A stretch of 64,000 bases of DNA from Ceratorhiza oryzae-sativae (Eukaryota; Basidiomycota; Agaricomycetes; Cantharellales; Ceratobasidiaceae). Positions within the stretch are counted from its first letter, which is position 1. Each line of letters begins with the position of its first letter. The translations under genes were made by a program, and so were the position numbers. Of the stretch, positions 48,116-59,534 are shown one piece after another. The stretch covers positions 124,001-188,000 of the forward strand of contig JARWMV010000012.1 of the NCBI GenBank assembly GCA_030998015.1, in the 5' to 3' direction. Under the pieces are notes generated by a model, which saw only the letters and a list, made by a program, of their open reading frames with translations, was not told the origin of the DNA and did no database searches.

Positions 48116-48689
48116 TTAGCCCGAGTATGAAGTCCAAGTGTACAGTTCTAGAAATTCTGTTGGAGACTATGCGATTGAGGACAAGATAGAGACGATCGAT
48201 CCAATCGATCGTGTTCAATAAGAACTTGTGGGAGTCAGTGGGTTTCATGAGTGTAATGAAACGAGGCGAAAAGGAGCCGAATGACACCGGTTATGGATGA
48301 TGACTAATCATCACGTAGCATTACATTATTGTCGCTGCTGGAGGCTAGCTGACACAAGCCTGATCTATGCGAAAATCTTTTGGCCCGACAGCTGGAGCCC
48401 TCGATCAACGATGATACTATTTGAAGCATGGCATGACGTTGGTGGGTTTGCACGGATGGCATATGGATTGTGGTTATGTATTCCTGCTGTGCTCAAAAAT
48501 CCCAAGACCCACATACCTGCTCTTGGTTTGCAATACACATTCACTGGGATGAGGCCTTCTCACCTTGTTATCAGGTCTTGTCATTATTGTATCATAATTT
48601 GACTGCTACGACGACATTTCACTTTCCCATGGGCAACAATATCACCAGCTAGCCCACTGGCTCGACATGACACCAGCGTCCTAAGCATC
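48116..48689. other. Intergenic between divergent deaminase copies
   Basis: 574 bp between the start of copy 2 (minus) and the recognisable start of the truncated copy (plus); no gene seen. Confidence 0.5.
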
Positions 48690-49676
48690 AAGCAGTACCT
48701 CCAACAGCATACAGACATGATCAAGGAGGAAATGTCACGCCTCAACACCAACATCATCCAGGATGCGACTATGAAAGATTGGAAAGTCATGCGCACCGTG
48801 TACACTATTCGGTTCCGAGAGCGACAAGAGATTTGGTCCGCGAGCAACAACAGAGAGCTTGGAATGCCCTTTTTGTGAGCTAAGGACATAATCGGTGAGT
48901 GGGCATTCAGTTGTATCTAGTAAAGCATTTGATTTATATTGGGTTTCAGGTCATACAGCCTGTTCAAGGCCATACGAAAGGCAAGCGCAGCTTGCCAGCC
49001 AACCCAATCGAGGCTTGCTAAAGTAAGCATATGCCCAAAGGTCCACTTTTTCATGCCCATTTTGACGCGATGTAGGCTATTTCAACATTATCGCATAGGA
49101 TCTAAACTAGCCCTCCACAATTTCCCCCAGGGGTGATCCGGCGTACCTTCTTCAGCTCACTCTGGACCAGCCAAAGATGCACATTTGTGCTCCTTCCAGC
49201 TTGAATAGTACCACTCAACTTCCACCCCAAATTTGTCACCTCTTACAGACGATCTAGTTCAGCAAAACGCGAATAATGCGGGTTTAACCTCATCCGACTA
49301 TGTGTCCAACTCCTGGAACCCTCTGCTGCGCGCACGAGACCAATCATCAAACAAACTCGGTGGCAAGGATGGCTTTGAACGGATCGTGAGCTCGATGAGG
49401 ATCACTGCTAAAGAGGCGCATGTCCAACGCTGTACGACGACCCTGGCAAGCCCTAAAACAGGTTTCATTTCGCATACAACGACCGGGTGTTTGCAGATCT
49501 GGTCCAAGTTTGACGAGGTTTTCGATTTGACTTTGGTATTTCGTAGCAAGTGTTTTGATGGCACCTTGCTGTTCCATACTTCAGAGATTAATGCTCAACG
49601 CCAGGTTATATATGCGACGATGCGGAATATCTTGGCTGAAGAAATGACCAAGGTTGGTCTAATGAATGCGCTCTAG
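48690..49676 (+). pseudogene. Truncated, inverted third ADGF-type deaminase copy
   Basis: Plus-strand pieces match the N-terminal half of the neighbouring deaminases in order: RERQEIWSASNNRELGMPFL, LFKAIRK, MPKGPLFHAHFDAM (the HxH metal site), YLLQLTLDQPKMHICAPSSL, then DYVSNSWNPLLRARDQ, GGKDGFERIVSSMRITAKEA, IWSKFDEVFDL and RQVIYATMRNILAEEMTK. Stops and frame changes separate several pieces. The C-terminal half (IGHG, SNEIL, DDPS) is absent before and after 49676. Sequence divergence is higher than between copies 1 and 2, so this is an older relic or a diverged half gene. Confidence 0.75.
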
Positions 49677-52001
49677 CGTGACTTGATATTCAAGTGGAAA
49701 TATCATAGTACTCTTCATTGGAACCGAGGGAGAAACAGGAGGCTATGGCTCAGGGAGGGCCATTGGCTTGCCTTTATTGATGGCCTGCTAAATGACTGAA
49801 CATAGCTGGCTTAACTATCCCAGACTTTAGCCTTACCTCGGAGCTCCCCCTGGCTGATTTTGCACGTATATATTACAGCAGGAAATTCAAAACTCGCTAA
49901 TCGCCCTGACTCCCCAACCTTGAAGCATGTTGAGGTAATGACATTGATTCTCTTGCCATGCGCTTCGTTCATTGATACGTCTCGCCCTTCTGGACTCCAT
50001 GCCATGCTATCGCTGTGACCGTCAGACACAGCCAAGGACACATGCTGGCATCGTTTCCAGCCCTCCAGGCTCACTCCATGGAGGGATTTATTGGGGTTAA
50101 ACATTGATTCGCTCCAGCAAACCCAGTATAATGCTATACTGAGCATAAAGTTCATGTAGAAATGCATTTAAACCACTCTCGGTTTCACAGTTTCCGTGTG
50201 ACTTGTATCCGCGCGTTGCGAGTTGAAGAGCTCACAAAAGGTATTGTAGGGACTGGGGGGGCAGTTGGCATATGGGCCTCATTGCACAGTCTCCGTTTTC
50301 CAGCCAAATTCTCGCATTTTGATTACATTATTATGCTTTGTATTTTTATCTTGTTTCATTTTTGTTTATACGAAGGGGCCGCTTCATTGGGAAACTTTCT
50401 GGTCGAATATTGCAACTGAACGTCAGTCCAGCTCTCCTGCCCGCAGTCCGAAGGTTATCGTAGCGTTTTGGGAAGGATGAGGAAGGTATATATTTACCTC
50501 AACGATTGGCGTCATCACAAGCATACAGGTGTTGTATGTTTGAGGCTTGATTCCGAGGGCGCGAGCCCTGCGACGGGTCAAACCTCTCAAACGCAATATA
50601 TGGCATTGCGAGTCACGTTGCCGAATTCCACTGCAGCCGCTCATTCCGCGCTGGCCAGGTAATACGACCTCAACCGGGGCTGACAACATTGCCCGTTCCG
50701 TTTCCCTGCGGTCCGTCCCAACCTCCCCCGTCCTGGGTAAACCTCCACCTCACCTTGCTTGGCCTCTCCTTTTTGAACCGCACTTACGACGGGCATGGAT
50801 TTTCGGGTCGACTGAATAGATTGGAGTGCTTACTTCAGCTTGGGTAGCGGGCTCTCGTTGGCTCCCAGATCATGCATACGAGTTTCGTCTTGACCGAACC
50901 GTACGCACCATCTTATTCTTGCACACTATCCTTTTCGTTTTTCTACATGTCTTCTAGCCGACGGCCGTTATGCGAATCGCGACTCGAAGTATCGTATTTA
51001 GTAAATGACTTCCCGTAACGGCTAAAGCTAAGGCCAAGCTGCTCCAAAGCTGGAGGGATTACAACGCGGAGTAATCAGCCATTTGTACATTATAATTCCA
51101 CCCAGACGGTAGCTTAGCATAGCCTAGGTTTAGTTCTTATGGAAAGTCATCCAGTTTCGGAGTGATCGAGTTGAAGTGTGGGGATGAATATTCCTATAGG
51201 TAGTCCCGTATTTTATGATATGACATCCACCTTTATACGAGAATACCTGCGTTGGTAGAAAATTGGCCACTTAAAAGATGTTGATGATAAGCGTCTATTC
51301 CGTCGGATGGCACTCGAGCTTGTTGCCTCTTGCTCAGTATGCAGGGGCCGTTGCCGGCTGAATAGTATCCTTGAAGTCCGGCTCGGCGCTCATATGCCGA
51401 TTCCAGACTGGGGTCGATTCTAACTTGGGGTGATTGCACACAAAACAAATCTGCTGGGGGAGGCGCGCTTGTGTCTATATTTGGCACTCGATGCCACCAT
51501 ACTATTCTTGACCATATATTCACAATCACACGCCTGATCCCCAGCTACGTCATACCGCTCGAATTAGCATAGCTGACATAATCGCCTCGACGCAAACGTG
51601 GCTGAATTGACGTGGCTCGACTACGCTTGGATACGTGGGAGCGCTGTCCGAGATGAGACATACAGACGTGTCCGAGTGTCGACTTCGCGCCATTCAAATC
51701 TTCGCCAATTGAATCGGTTCTCAGGACGTGGCGCTCTTGATTTGCCTGATTCGAGTCTGCTGCCAATCACCCGCTCCTCGACGTATACCAAGAATATATC
51801 ACATTTTCAGCAAAAACCTAAGCTAGGTAGGAAAGGAAAGAGTGGAAATACAAGCGGGATGTCCTGTACGATTATTTATTATAAACCAAACCACTCGTTC
51901 GAGTGGATATGTACAACATCGCATGCGATGACTCTAGGAGCGCAAAAAAGAGGGAATCAGAAGAAGAGGTATGTGGTTATGAACACGCCCTATAGTCGAC
52001 G
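49677..52001. other. Gene-poor region holding a MITE copy
   Basis: About 2.3 kb. A minus-strand frame of 118 codons (49811-50167, hydrophobic start MHFYMNFMLSIALYWVCW) and several shorter frames have no recognisable domain. The MITE at 51002-51153 is listed separately. Confidence 0.5.
51002..51153. mobile_element. 152-bp MITE-like element, copy B
   Basis: Diverged relative of 5847-5998. Left end AATGACTTCCCGTAACGGCT, right end TTATGGAAAGTCATCCA; it shares the interior GGATTACAACGYGGAGTAATCAG block and AGCTTAGC/GCTAAAGCTAAG units. The left terminus has lost the TGG of the repeat, and no clear target duplication is visible. Confidence 0.72.
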
Positions 52002-53435
52002 TTAGTCAAATCGCCAAGGCCGAAAGGAGGTAAAGCGCACCATCGCAATCAACACGACCAACTGCAGTGGGACACCCTCTTGGTGGGTCGCAACCATTTG
52101 CTCGGTCTCGACAATTGTTCCTTCCTCGGATACGTCATCACCCATGATGGTTGTGCTCCCGTCTTCACTCTGGACTTTACGTCTCCTCATAGTTCCAGCC
52201 GGGGGAATGCTCGCCAACAGTCCGCGCAGACGGTTAATCTCAATTTGCGCCTCTGCATATCGCTGGTTGAGCTCGGCAAATGCTGCATCGTTGAATTTGG
52301 AGTCTTGGGGTTGATTAGAAGGACCTGGCGTCGTGGGGTTCGAGGGCGTAACAACGTTGATTTCGACCACGTTTGGCGGCTGTGGCTTTTCTTCTTTTAG
52401 GGGCTCGATTGTTTCGTGGTGGGTAACGACCTCTTCGGCGACCATGTATTCTTGAGCGCCTGGGCTCGATGCGCGCTCGCGTTCGCCATGTCGGGGTGGG
52501 GGCGAGGGTGTGGGTGAAGGAGGTGAAGGGGCGGTCTGGACGGCTGCCGAAACTGGCGCGGCTACGGGCACAGACGGAACAGGTGGCACGGGCTGGCTTG
52601 GGTATTCTCGAGTCTGATTAATATCAGGGATGGGGTGTGAGGGAGGGTGTGGGGAGGGTGTGCGCGAGGACGTGCGTACGATTTCACTTGGGGGGATGGT
52701 GCGGATGGTATCGAAGCGCTAGGCGTCCAAATGCAGTGAGTACTAACCCTAGCGTCAGCCAGATCTAGGACCAGACGTACCTGTTCGCCTTCAGTCATGA
52801 CGCTTTGGTTGGCGCCAATGTCTTCCTCCTCGAGCACTTGGCCCTCGGGTGGCAGGTACGCGACTTTGATTTTTTGTTGGTGAATTTGAGGTGGTTTTTC
52901 GTCGTCGTCAAAGATCCACTGTAGCGAGAATGAGTATGAGAAAAGAATGGGAAGCAAGGTAACGCACCATGTCGTGTGCAGATTTGGATTGGCGTTCAGG
53001 TGTGAGGATCATGCTCTGGACCAAGAACTTGTCCTTGCACTTGTGGGACAGCGGAGGGTCCTCGCGCATCGCCTGCAATAGCACTGTTCCCAATGTGAGC
53101 TCCTGCCAGTTACGTGCTCCATACGACCCACCTTGGACATCGACGCTGTCTCCTGGCTCGATGACGCCCGAGTTTGGCCGGACGCAGTAGAGCTGGGAAC
53201 GAGTGAGCGGATGACGTCAGCAGAGTGGCTTGGGAACGGCGTACCTTGGGCGCGGTCGTCTTGACCTTGAAGGCGACCGGCTGGGGGTTGTGGTTGGTGA
53301 CGGTGAGCGTGCGGCGGACGACCTGTGTGAGCGGGCCTACAGCGCACACGATATGACCACGTGTACTACCTCAAACAAGAGCCATGACGCACGATTGAAG
53401 CCGAGCTGGTTGCCCGGGTTGAGTTGTACAGACAT
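52002..53435 (-). CDS. SCS2: VAP/Scs2-family ER membrane protein (MSP domain)
   Basis: Tail-anchored ER protein that binds FFAT-motif lipid-transfer proteins at membrane contact sites. The N-terminal MSP domain begins MSVQLNPGNQLGFN, then LTQVVRRTLTVTNHNPQPVA, FKVKTTAPK, LYCVRPNSGVIEPGDSVDVQ and KCKDKFLVQSMILTPERQ, about residues 1-125. A long Pro/Ser-rich linker follows, then a predicted coiled coil (FAELNQRYAEAQIEINRLRG). The C-terminal hydrophobic segment GVPLQLVVLIAMVRFTSF is the likely anchor, though shorter and less hydrophobic than usual. Four or five exons. Its start lies only 194 bp from the sterol reductase start on the other strand. Confidence 0.9.
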
Positions 53436-53629
53436 TTACGGGCGGCGACGGGCGGTGGTTTGGCGGTGACGAGGACAAGTGTGGACAACGCCTGATGAGG
53501 TGGAGGTCGAGTACACGCGGAAAAACACCACGGGGGTGTGAGGCGGGCCACGTGACGCGATGACACACGCTCACGTCATCTGTCGTGTTCGATACGCGTC
53601 TCTTGCATCGTACCACCATCGAGGTCATC
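53436..53629. promoter_or_regulatory. Shared divergent promoter of SCS2 and ERG24 homologues
   Basis: Only 194 bp separate the two start codons, so both genes must share upstream sequence. It contains CACGTGACGCG near 53550 and GTGACG/CACGTC-type repeats on both strands; no clear TATA. Confidence 0.55.
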
Positions 53630-55205
53630 ATGGCCAGCACGACACGCAACCCCAAGACGACGCACTACGAGTTTTTTGGGCCGCCCGGCGCCGCGTTTGT
53701 CTCGCTCACCGTCCCCATCGTCATCTATGCGCTGTACTTTACCTGCAACGAGGCCTCGGGCGGGTGTCCTCCCCCCCTCTGGGCCCTCCCCGTCTATTTC
53801 GTCCGCAGCGTCGGCGATGTCGACTGGTGGAAGAGCCTCTTTGATGTCCAGGCTACCATCGCCTACTTTGCCTGGTACGCCTTTACCGTCGTCGCTTGGG
53901 CTGTCCTGCCAGGTGATTGGGTCGAGGGAGTCGAGCTGCGAAACGGGGGCAGGGCTGACTTATAAAATCAATGGTTTGTCTATTTTCTCTCTGCTCAGAC
54001 CTGTGGCTCATGATCGTGACAGCCTTTTCGACCATGCTGCTTGCGCTTGGCCTCGTGGCCGGATGGATCATGAATTTTGGACCTCAGTCGTTTACATTCA
54101 TTTTTGACCACTGGGTTGGATTCTGCACTGCAGCCCTCATCAACTCGTTGATTCAAGCAACGTGGTGCTACTATGCTTCATTCAAAAACCAAGACCAGCG
54201 CGAGCTTGCATTGGGCGGAAACTCGGGCAACATGATCTACGATGTAAGCCCCCCCTGCTGTCGCAACGATCGATTTCAACTCATCATGATGTAGTGGTTC
54301 ATCGGACGGGAACTCAACCCTCGCATCGGCTCTTTTGACATCAAGTCCTTCAACGAGTTGCGCCCAGGCTTGATCCTGTGGCTACTGGCCAATATCAGCG
54401 CGTGCTGTGAACAACTTACCCGCCGAGGCACATGGATCCCAACCGATTCTATGGGTCTGGTCTTGCTCTTCCAGGGACTGTACGTTGCGGACGCCCTGTA
54501 CAACGAGGTAAGCCCTAGCCGTAGGATGATCTTCCTTTTTTAGCTTATTCACTCGATCCTTCTCAGCCCGCGGTCTTCACCACGATGGATATCACCACCG
54601 ATGGCTTTGGGTTCATGCTGTCGGTCGGCGATCTTGCCTGGGTCCCCTTTGTTTACTCTCTCCAAGCCCGCTATCTCGCATTCACACCCGTCGAGCTCGG
54701 TCCATTCTGGGCCAGTGTCATTTTCGCCGTTCACGGACTTGGCTACTGGATCTTCAGGGCAAGCAACAATGAAAAGAACGAATTCAGGAATGGGCGGAAC
54801 CCAAAGAGTGAGACAATCGACTTTGGCATCAGATTTGGGATAGGGGCTGATGACGAATGCGGCGTAGATTTGACAAGCTTCCAGACCGAGCGCGGAACTA
54901 GGCTTTTGACGAGCGGGTGGTGGGGCATGTGCCAGCACCCCAACTATTTGTAGGCTAAATTCTTTCACCTGATCGTCCTCGGAACTAACGCCAACTCAAA
55001 CAGGGGCGACTTGGTCATGGCCCTCTCCTACTGCCTCCCGACGGGTTTCAACACACCGATCACCTATTTCTACCCCATCTACTTTTTGATTCTGCTGGTG
55101 CACCGACAGAAGAGGGATACTGAAGCTTGCGAGAAAAAGTATGGGAAAGACTGGAAGACCTATACGGACATCGTGCCGTGGAGGATTTTCCCGTACATCT
55201 ATTAA
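53630..55205 (+). CDS. ERG24: Delta(14)-sterol reductase (ergosterol pathway), one frame slip
   Basis: NADPH-dependent reduction of the C14=C15 double bond after C-14 demethylation, in the ER membrane. [33 protein letters not shown], then TYKIN spliced to [20 protein letters not shown], the signature [72 protein letters not shown] and the C-terminal ending [10 protein letters not shown]. Eight or more membrane segments. The frame breaks at the G5 run 53945-53949: one base fewer restores LTYKIN, which is strongly conserved. The sequence 54811-54869 reads open but is an intron (GTGAGA...GCGTAG) because removing it gives [17 protein letters not shown]24 is favoured over ERG4 by the [11 protein letters not shown] signature. 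Confidence 0.9.
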
Positions 55206-55386
55206 CGAGACATGGATGCTTTTTATGCAGGGGAATTCGACAGAGGATATCGTATTGTAGTACTGTACTCTTGGTTCAAGTGTACTTATTTTCGGGTGTA
55301 GCTCTTGTTCCGTTTCGAGGACAAAAAGGGTGCTTGTAAATGCGTTCATGCATAAGTTATCCATTTCAAAACGCCCTGCGCGAGAT

Positions 55387-56646
55387 TTATACGTTCAAAT
55401 ATCCTAAAATAGTTTCCAACACATCTTGCGAAGCCGGAATCCAAAGCACCTCCTCAAGCCCTCCGCCCTCTTCTTGACTCTTTTCCCTCTCTTTCGACAC
55501 CACCATCCCGTGATCCCTAAATTCCCCTAGCAAACCCCTCATAGCGGCCTCGTTGGCTGCAATGAATTCGTCCCGCGCCGCACCAAGCAGTACATCAAAT
55601 CCAACGCCATACTTGTCCATTCCGGACGCCGGCACCCGAACGACACCCTCGTCCTGGAGCGCAGCCAACTGGCGAGACGCAAGTGATCGAAATAGCTTTT
55701 GCGCCTTGGCCGTGACCGAAGCAAAGACGTGTTGCGCAGCCGAAGGTGTGACTTCGGCTATCACCGCCGCCGAGGCACCACCACCACCAACAGCGGCGGC
55801 GGCGGAAGCAGCAGATGTCGATGGAGGAACCGTCAGATCGCGATGAGCCAGTTCGGCCATGTACGGCTCAAACGTCGTGAGATCGTGCCAGAGCCAACTC
55901 CAGCCCTTGAATGCACGTTCGCCCGGGACCTCTTCCTCAGCATCGGCATCGGCGTCGGCGTCCCGGGCATGTCTGTCGTTGTGTCGAAATGGGGCCAGGT
56001 GGGGTTTACGCGCCAACGCTTGGTCCCGGGAGAACAAGAGCGCCGAGTTGACGTGGTCGACCGATGCGATGAGGTGGACGTGTTTGGCCGAGGCGATCGT
56101 GGTCAGCACGCGTTGCGCGCGCGGGGTACGGAGTTGCGGTGCATCAATGTTGTGGATGAGGAGAAAGAGCGGGTCGACGTCGTCGCTGCGAAAGAACGAG
56201 TAGACTCGTTTTGCGCGGTTCTCAGCTGTGGACGTCTCGAGCTTTTCAGAGTCGACTAGGTCGGGTACTTGTTCGATCGAGGAGAGGATGTCGGACGTCC
56301 CGACGGTGGGCAGGTAGCCATTGACGACGACAACATGGCCGTGTTCGGCGCATTGGGTCGTGGCGAATTCATTTAGTATATTTCGCTTGCTGCCGTATCC
56401 ATAGAACAAAAGATTGAACCCCTCGACGAGTTCTTCGAGCCAGTACCCAAAGAGCGCACGCGCGTCGTCTTTCAGCCGAGCCCGTTCGGCGGCGTGTTTT
56501 TGGTGTGCGGGGGACGAAGAGAGCCAATGGTCGAGTTGCGCTCGAGATAGGGGTACAGATATCTGAGAATAAAGTGTGTCTGAGGATTTGTTCGATTTGG
56601 AGTTGTGGTGAAAGTAGAGGTCGAATGGCGAGGTCTTGGATGCCAT
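55387..56646 (-). CDS. ORC2: Origin recognition complex subunit 2
   Basis: ORC subunit that helps load MCM helicase at replication origins in the nucleus. Single exon, 419 aa from the chosen ATG (MASKTSPFDLYFHHNSKSN); the frame is open further upstream but the text there is not family-like. Hallmarks: WLEELVEGFNLLFYGYGSKR, VVVVNGYLPTVGTSDILSSI, DPLFLLIHNIDAPQLR, LIASVDHVNSALLFSRDQAL and FSWLWHDLTTFEPY-like text (here GWSWLWHDLTTFEPYMAEL), ending in a winged-helix C-terminus. The disordered N-terminal extension of yeast Orc2 is absent, and an acidic DADADADAEEE repeat sits mid-protein. It lacks introns while all its neighbours have them. Confidence 0.92.
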   Translation of the reverse strand: MASKTSPFDLYFHHNSKSNKSSDTLYSQISVPLSRAQLDHWLSSSPAHQKHAAERARLKDDARALFGYWLEELVEGFNLLFYGYGSKRNILNEFATTQCAEHGHVVVVNGYLPTVGTSDILSSIEQVPDLVDSEKLETSTAENRAKRVYSFFRSDDVDPLFLLIHNIDAPQLRTPRAQRVLTTIASAKHVHLIASVDHVNSALLFSRDQALARKPHLAPFRHNDRHARDADADADAEEEVPGERAFKGWSWLWHDLTTFEPYMAELAHRDLTVPPSTSAASAAAAVGGGGASAAVIAEVTPSAAQHVFASVTAKAQKLFRSLASRQLAALQDEGVVRVPASGMDKYGVGFDVLLGAARDEFIAANEAAMRGLLGEFRDHGMVVSKEREKSQEEGGGLEEVLWIPASQDVLETILGYLNV

Positions 56647-57306
56647 CGTGCTCGGCTCGTGGGAGAGGACCACGTGCGTGTGGCGGGTGGCACGTGCTCT
56701 CGATCGGGTTGTCGCCCGCCAACCCCCGTGTCTTGGCCTCGCAGTTGCAAAACTAGCCCTGCTTCTAATTCTCATCAATCAGTAGCTTTCATTTCATTCG
56801 TTCGCCCTTATCGTGACTCAGGGTCTAATTGTATGCGCCTCCAGCAAAGGGCTCGCTGGCTGCGGCATCCGGGAGCCGCCACCGTGGCCTTTCGGCAGCC
56901 TCATCATCACCGAACGAATCCCGCGATACCAATCTTTGTTTTTTCGACCCCTTTCGACCCATTTGATGACGAACGCCGAGGCCCATGACGGAGCACGACG
57001 TAGCGCATAGGTATGAATGCGGGCGGAACTGATACGGACCGGTTTCGAAGTCTGGCCACTCCGCAGATCTTGGGGCGCTTTTGGAGTTCAGTAATATTAT
57101 TGACGTTGCGCCGTAGGATATTACACTCCTCCTGGGTCCCTTCCAATGACGACAAGGCAGGTCATGAGACGAGGGTATGATGACAGTTGTCCCGATTCAT
57201 ATCATTCATTATTCATTTCTGGTCGGAGTATAAAACCAGACCTACGCCAGGCTTGTTGAGACACCACCTGCAGCTCTTTAAACGTGTAGAGTTACCTTTT
57301 TCAACA
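56647..57306. promoter_or_regulatory. Divergent upstream region of ORC2 and the GPR1/FUN34 gene
   Basis: 660 bp between starts facing apart; the first ~130 bp continue the open frame upstream of ORC2. CACGTG lies near 56672. No gene supported. Confidence 0.45.
57229..57235 (+). promoter_or_regulatory. TATA box of the GPR1/FUN34 family gene
   Basis: TATAAAA 78 bp before the ATG at 57307. Confidence 0.65.
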
Positions 57307-58369
57307 ATGGCTACTACCACCGCTCTACCCACAACTGCTCCTGGCCGTGCCACCTATCCTGACACCCGCGCGACGCACGACACCACCGCACTCGCCGGCA
57401 ATGGCAGTCACGGCAAGGGCGACCGTCCTGGATTATTGCACCTTGATTCGCAGGTGAGCAGTTTTCAGCGTTTCAGCTTGGTTGTGTTTTGGCTAAGCAG
57501 ATGTTTTTACAGCCTGGGTTCCCCGACTATGGAAGCCGTCGTCGCTTTGCGAACCCATCGCCCACTGGGTTGTTCGCGCTCGCAGCCACCACGTTGATGT
57601 GGTCATTATTCAATGCCCGGACTAGGCATATCTACCAGGTATTTCCGTGGGTCTGACTCAGCCGGGCGAGGGTGCTCAATCTTGATACCCAAGGTTAACG
57701 CTGTGATCGGAATGGCGCTTCTTGTTGGTGGATTGTGCACTTTGCTCGCGGGAATGTGGGAATTTGCGATTGGAAACACATTTGGCGCGACAGGCAAGTG
57801 GTCGTGATCCACCCTTTCGTTCGAGCTTTTGGCCTAACTCGTATTTCGATAGCATTTACACTCCTTGGTGGCTTCTGGGGAGCGTACAGCATCATGTACT
57901 GGAACGGAACGGGTGCACTGAGTGCATACGATAGTGAATTGGGCAGCGCGCTTGGTATTTTTGTGCGTGTTGATCAACCAAGCTCTTTCAACGGGGGAAC
58001 TAACAATGGTTATTAGTATATGGTCTGGATGGTTGTCGCACTCATGCTCTTCCTCGCCACGTTCCGAGCGTCAATCCCATTGAGCGGGTTCTTCTTCTTC
58101 CTCCTCTTGACGTATATCCTCCTGGGTGCCGCACACTTTACCGGACGTGGTACGTTCCTCCGTTTTCGGACGATATCGAAAGCTCGAGCTTACTTTGAAA
58201 TCTAGTCTCTGTGCTCCGAGCAGGTGGCGTTATCGGCTGCATTGCTTCCATGTTCGCGTTCTACAGCGGAGCTGTCGGCTTGCACGACCGTCACACTTCG
58301 TACTACAACCTCCCGGCTTTGGGACTGGCGAAACGTACGACGGATCCGACTGATACCAATCGCTACTAA
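57307..58369 (+). CDS. GPR1/FUN34/YaaH family membrane protein (acetate/ammonia transporter type)
   Basis: Plasma-membrane protein of the Ato family linked to acetate uptake or ammonium export. Hydrophilic N-terminus (MATTTALPTTAPGRATYPDT), then the family entry motif NPSPTGLFALAATTLMW and about six membrane segments: VIGMALLVGGLCTLLAGMWE, FTLLGGFWGAYSIMYWNGTG, YMVWMVVALMLFLATF, SGFFFFLLLTYILLGAAHF and VIGCIASMFAFYSGAVGLHD, ending DTNRY. The intron 57794-57852 has a GC donor (CAG|GCAAGT) and is required to join FGATA to FTLLGG. Other introns are GT-AG. Confidence 0.9.
57794..57852 (+). other. GC-AG intron in the GPR1/FUN34 family gene
   Basis: 59-nt intron, donor GGCAAGT, acceptor GATAG; phase matches on both sides. 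Confidence 0.82.
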
Positions 58370-59534
58370 ACGCGAAAAGGCCTGATGATTCCTGACTTTA
58401 AGGATTTGCACGATTCCCCTGCCTCAAATCATGAATCCTTTGTGCTTCTTTATTTCCCGACTTGTAGCTTCTTGACCGCCTGAATTTATCTTTACTCAAG
58501 AATTTTAATGTGTTTCAGCGACTTCATTGTAACGATTCAAAAGCACACAATGAATTTTTTATTGAATGTGCTCCCCGCTGTCGGTTTGGTCATTTGATTC
58601 ACGCAATCTCTTCGACATGCCAATCATGTTTCGCATCCTCCTCACGTACAAACGCAACCTAAGCCCCCAAAGACTTTCAGTGTAGGCAGAGGATCCAGGC
58701 GCGTATGTGCCTACTTTGGGGGAGTGAGCCCAGTCAGGGGCTAGGTATAGGTACAGTTTCTCTGACCCGTTCATGACGTGCAGCCTGTGGTATATGCATC
58801 AAACACGCGGAGATTTTGTTGTATCAGTTGTCTACCCACTTGTATGTATTTTTTCCTGTCGATTCCATAGCAAGACCAATAGCGGATTCAGTAGCGACGG
58901 CTGTCACATTAGGATGCAAGGACGTAGCGACTCCAATGAATTTGCGAAATAGCTCGTTCTGGAAGAAGAGGGTATCGTCTGGCTGTCGATGAACTATCCA
59001 CTACCGATTTCGTTTGTGGTCAACCAGCATATGGGTTTAAACCTGGAATCCCACACTCACGGATTGTTTTCCGTGTTTGCTATTGGAGCTCGTCGCATAC
59101 ACCGGGCTATCAGTGTCTCCATTCATCATGGTCAATATTTTCTGGTCCGACAAATATAGACGAATGGGAAATTTATATGACATCTTGTGATTTGGGCTGG
59201 TCGAGGTCGTTGCACCGAGATGGTCGTACCGAGGCGGGCTGAATAGCCCCAGTGATTCAGCCACTGACGTATAAAGAGAAGAGCTCCATTATCGTCATAT
59301 ACCCCAATTCAATCTGATCCTGAAATCTTGTTCGCTTTGCTGAAGAACCCGGTGACTAATTTGTTCGTGTTTGTCGGAGGCGTGCGTGAGTCCAAATGAT
59401 TGGCGGTGCAATCGTTTGTTCTCCTTTTGGAAAACAAACACGTTGCCACCCAGGATTGCCACACTTTGGATCCTATAAGAGCGCGATACCCAGCTTTCTT
59501 AGCCTTTGTCCCACCTCTGACATCACTCGAGAGC
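58370..59534. other. Intergenic, no gene recognised
   Basis: About 1.2 kb with only short unsupported frames; it includes the 3' flank of the transporter gene and 5' flank of the dynamin gene. Confidence 0.5.

Noticed and set aside
54811..54869. Apparent 20-residue insertion in the sterol reductase
   Set aside because: It has GTGAGA and GCGTAG borders and its removal restores conserved text, so it is an intron that happens to be open.
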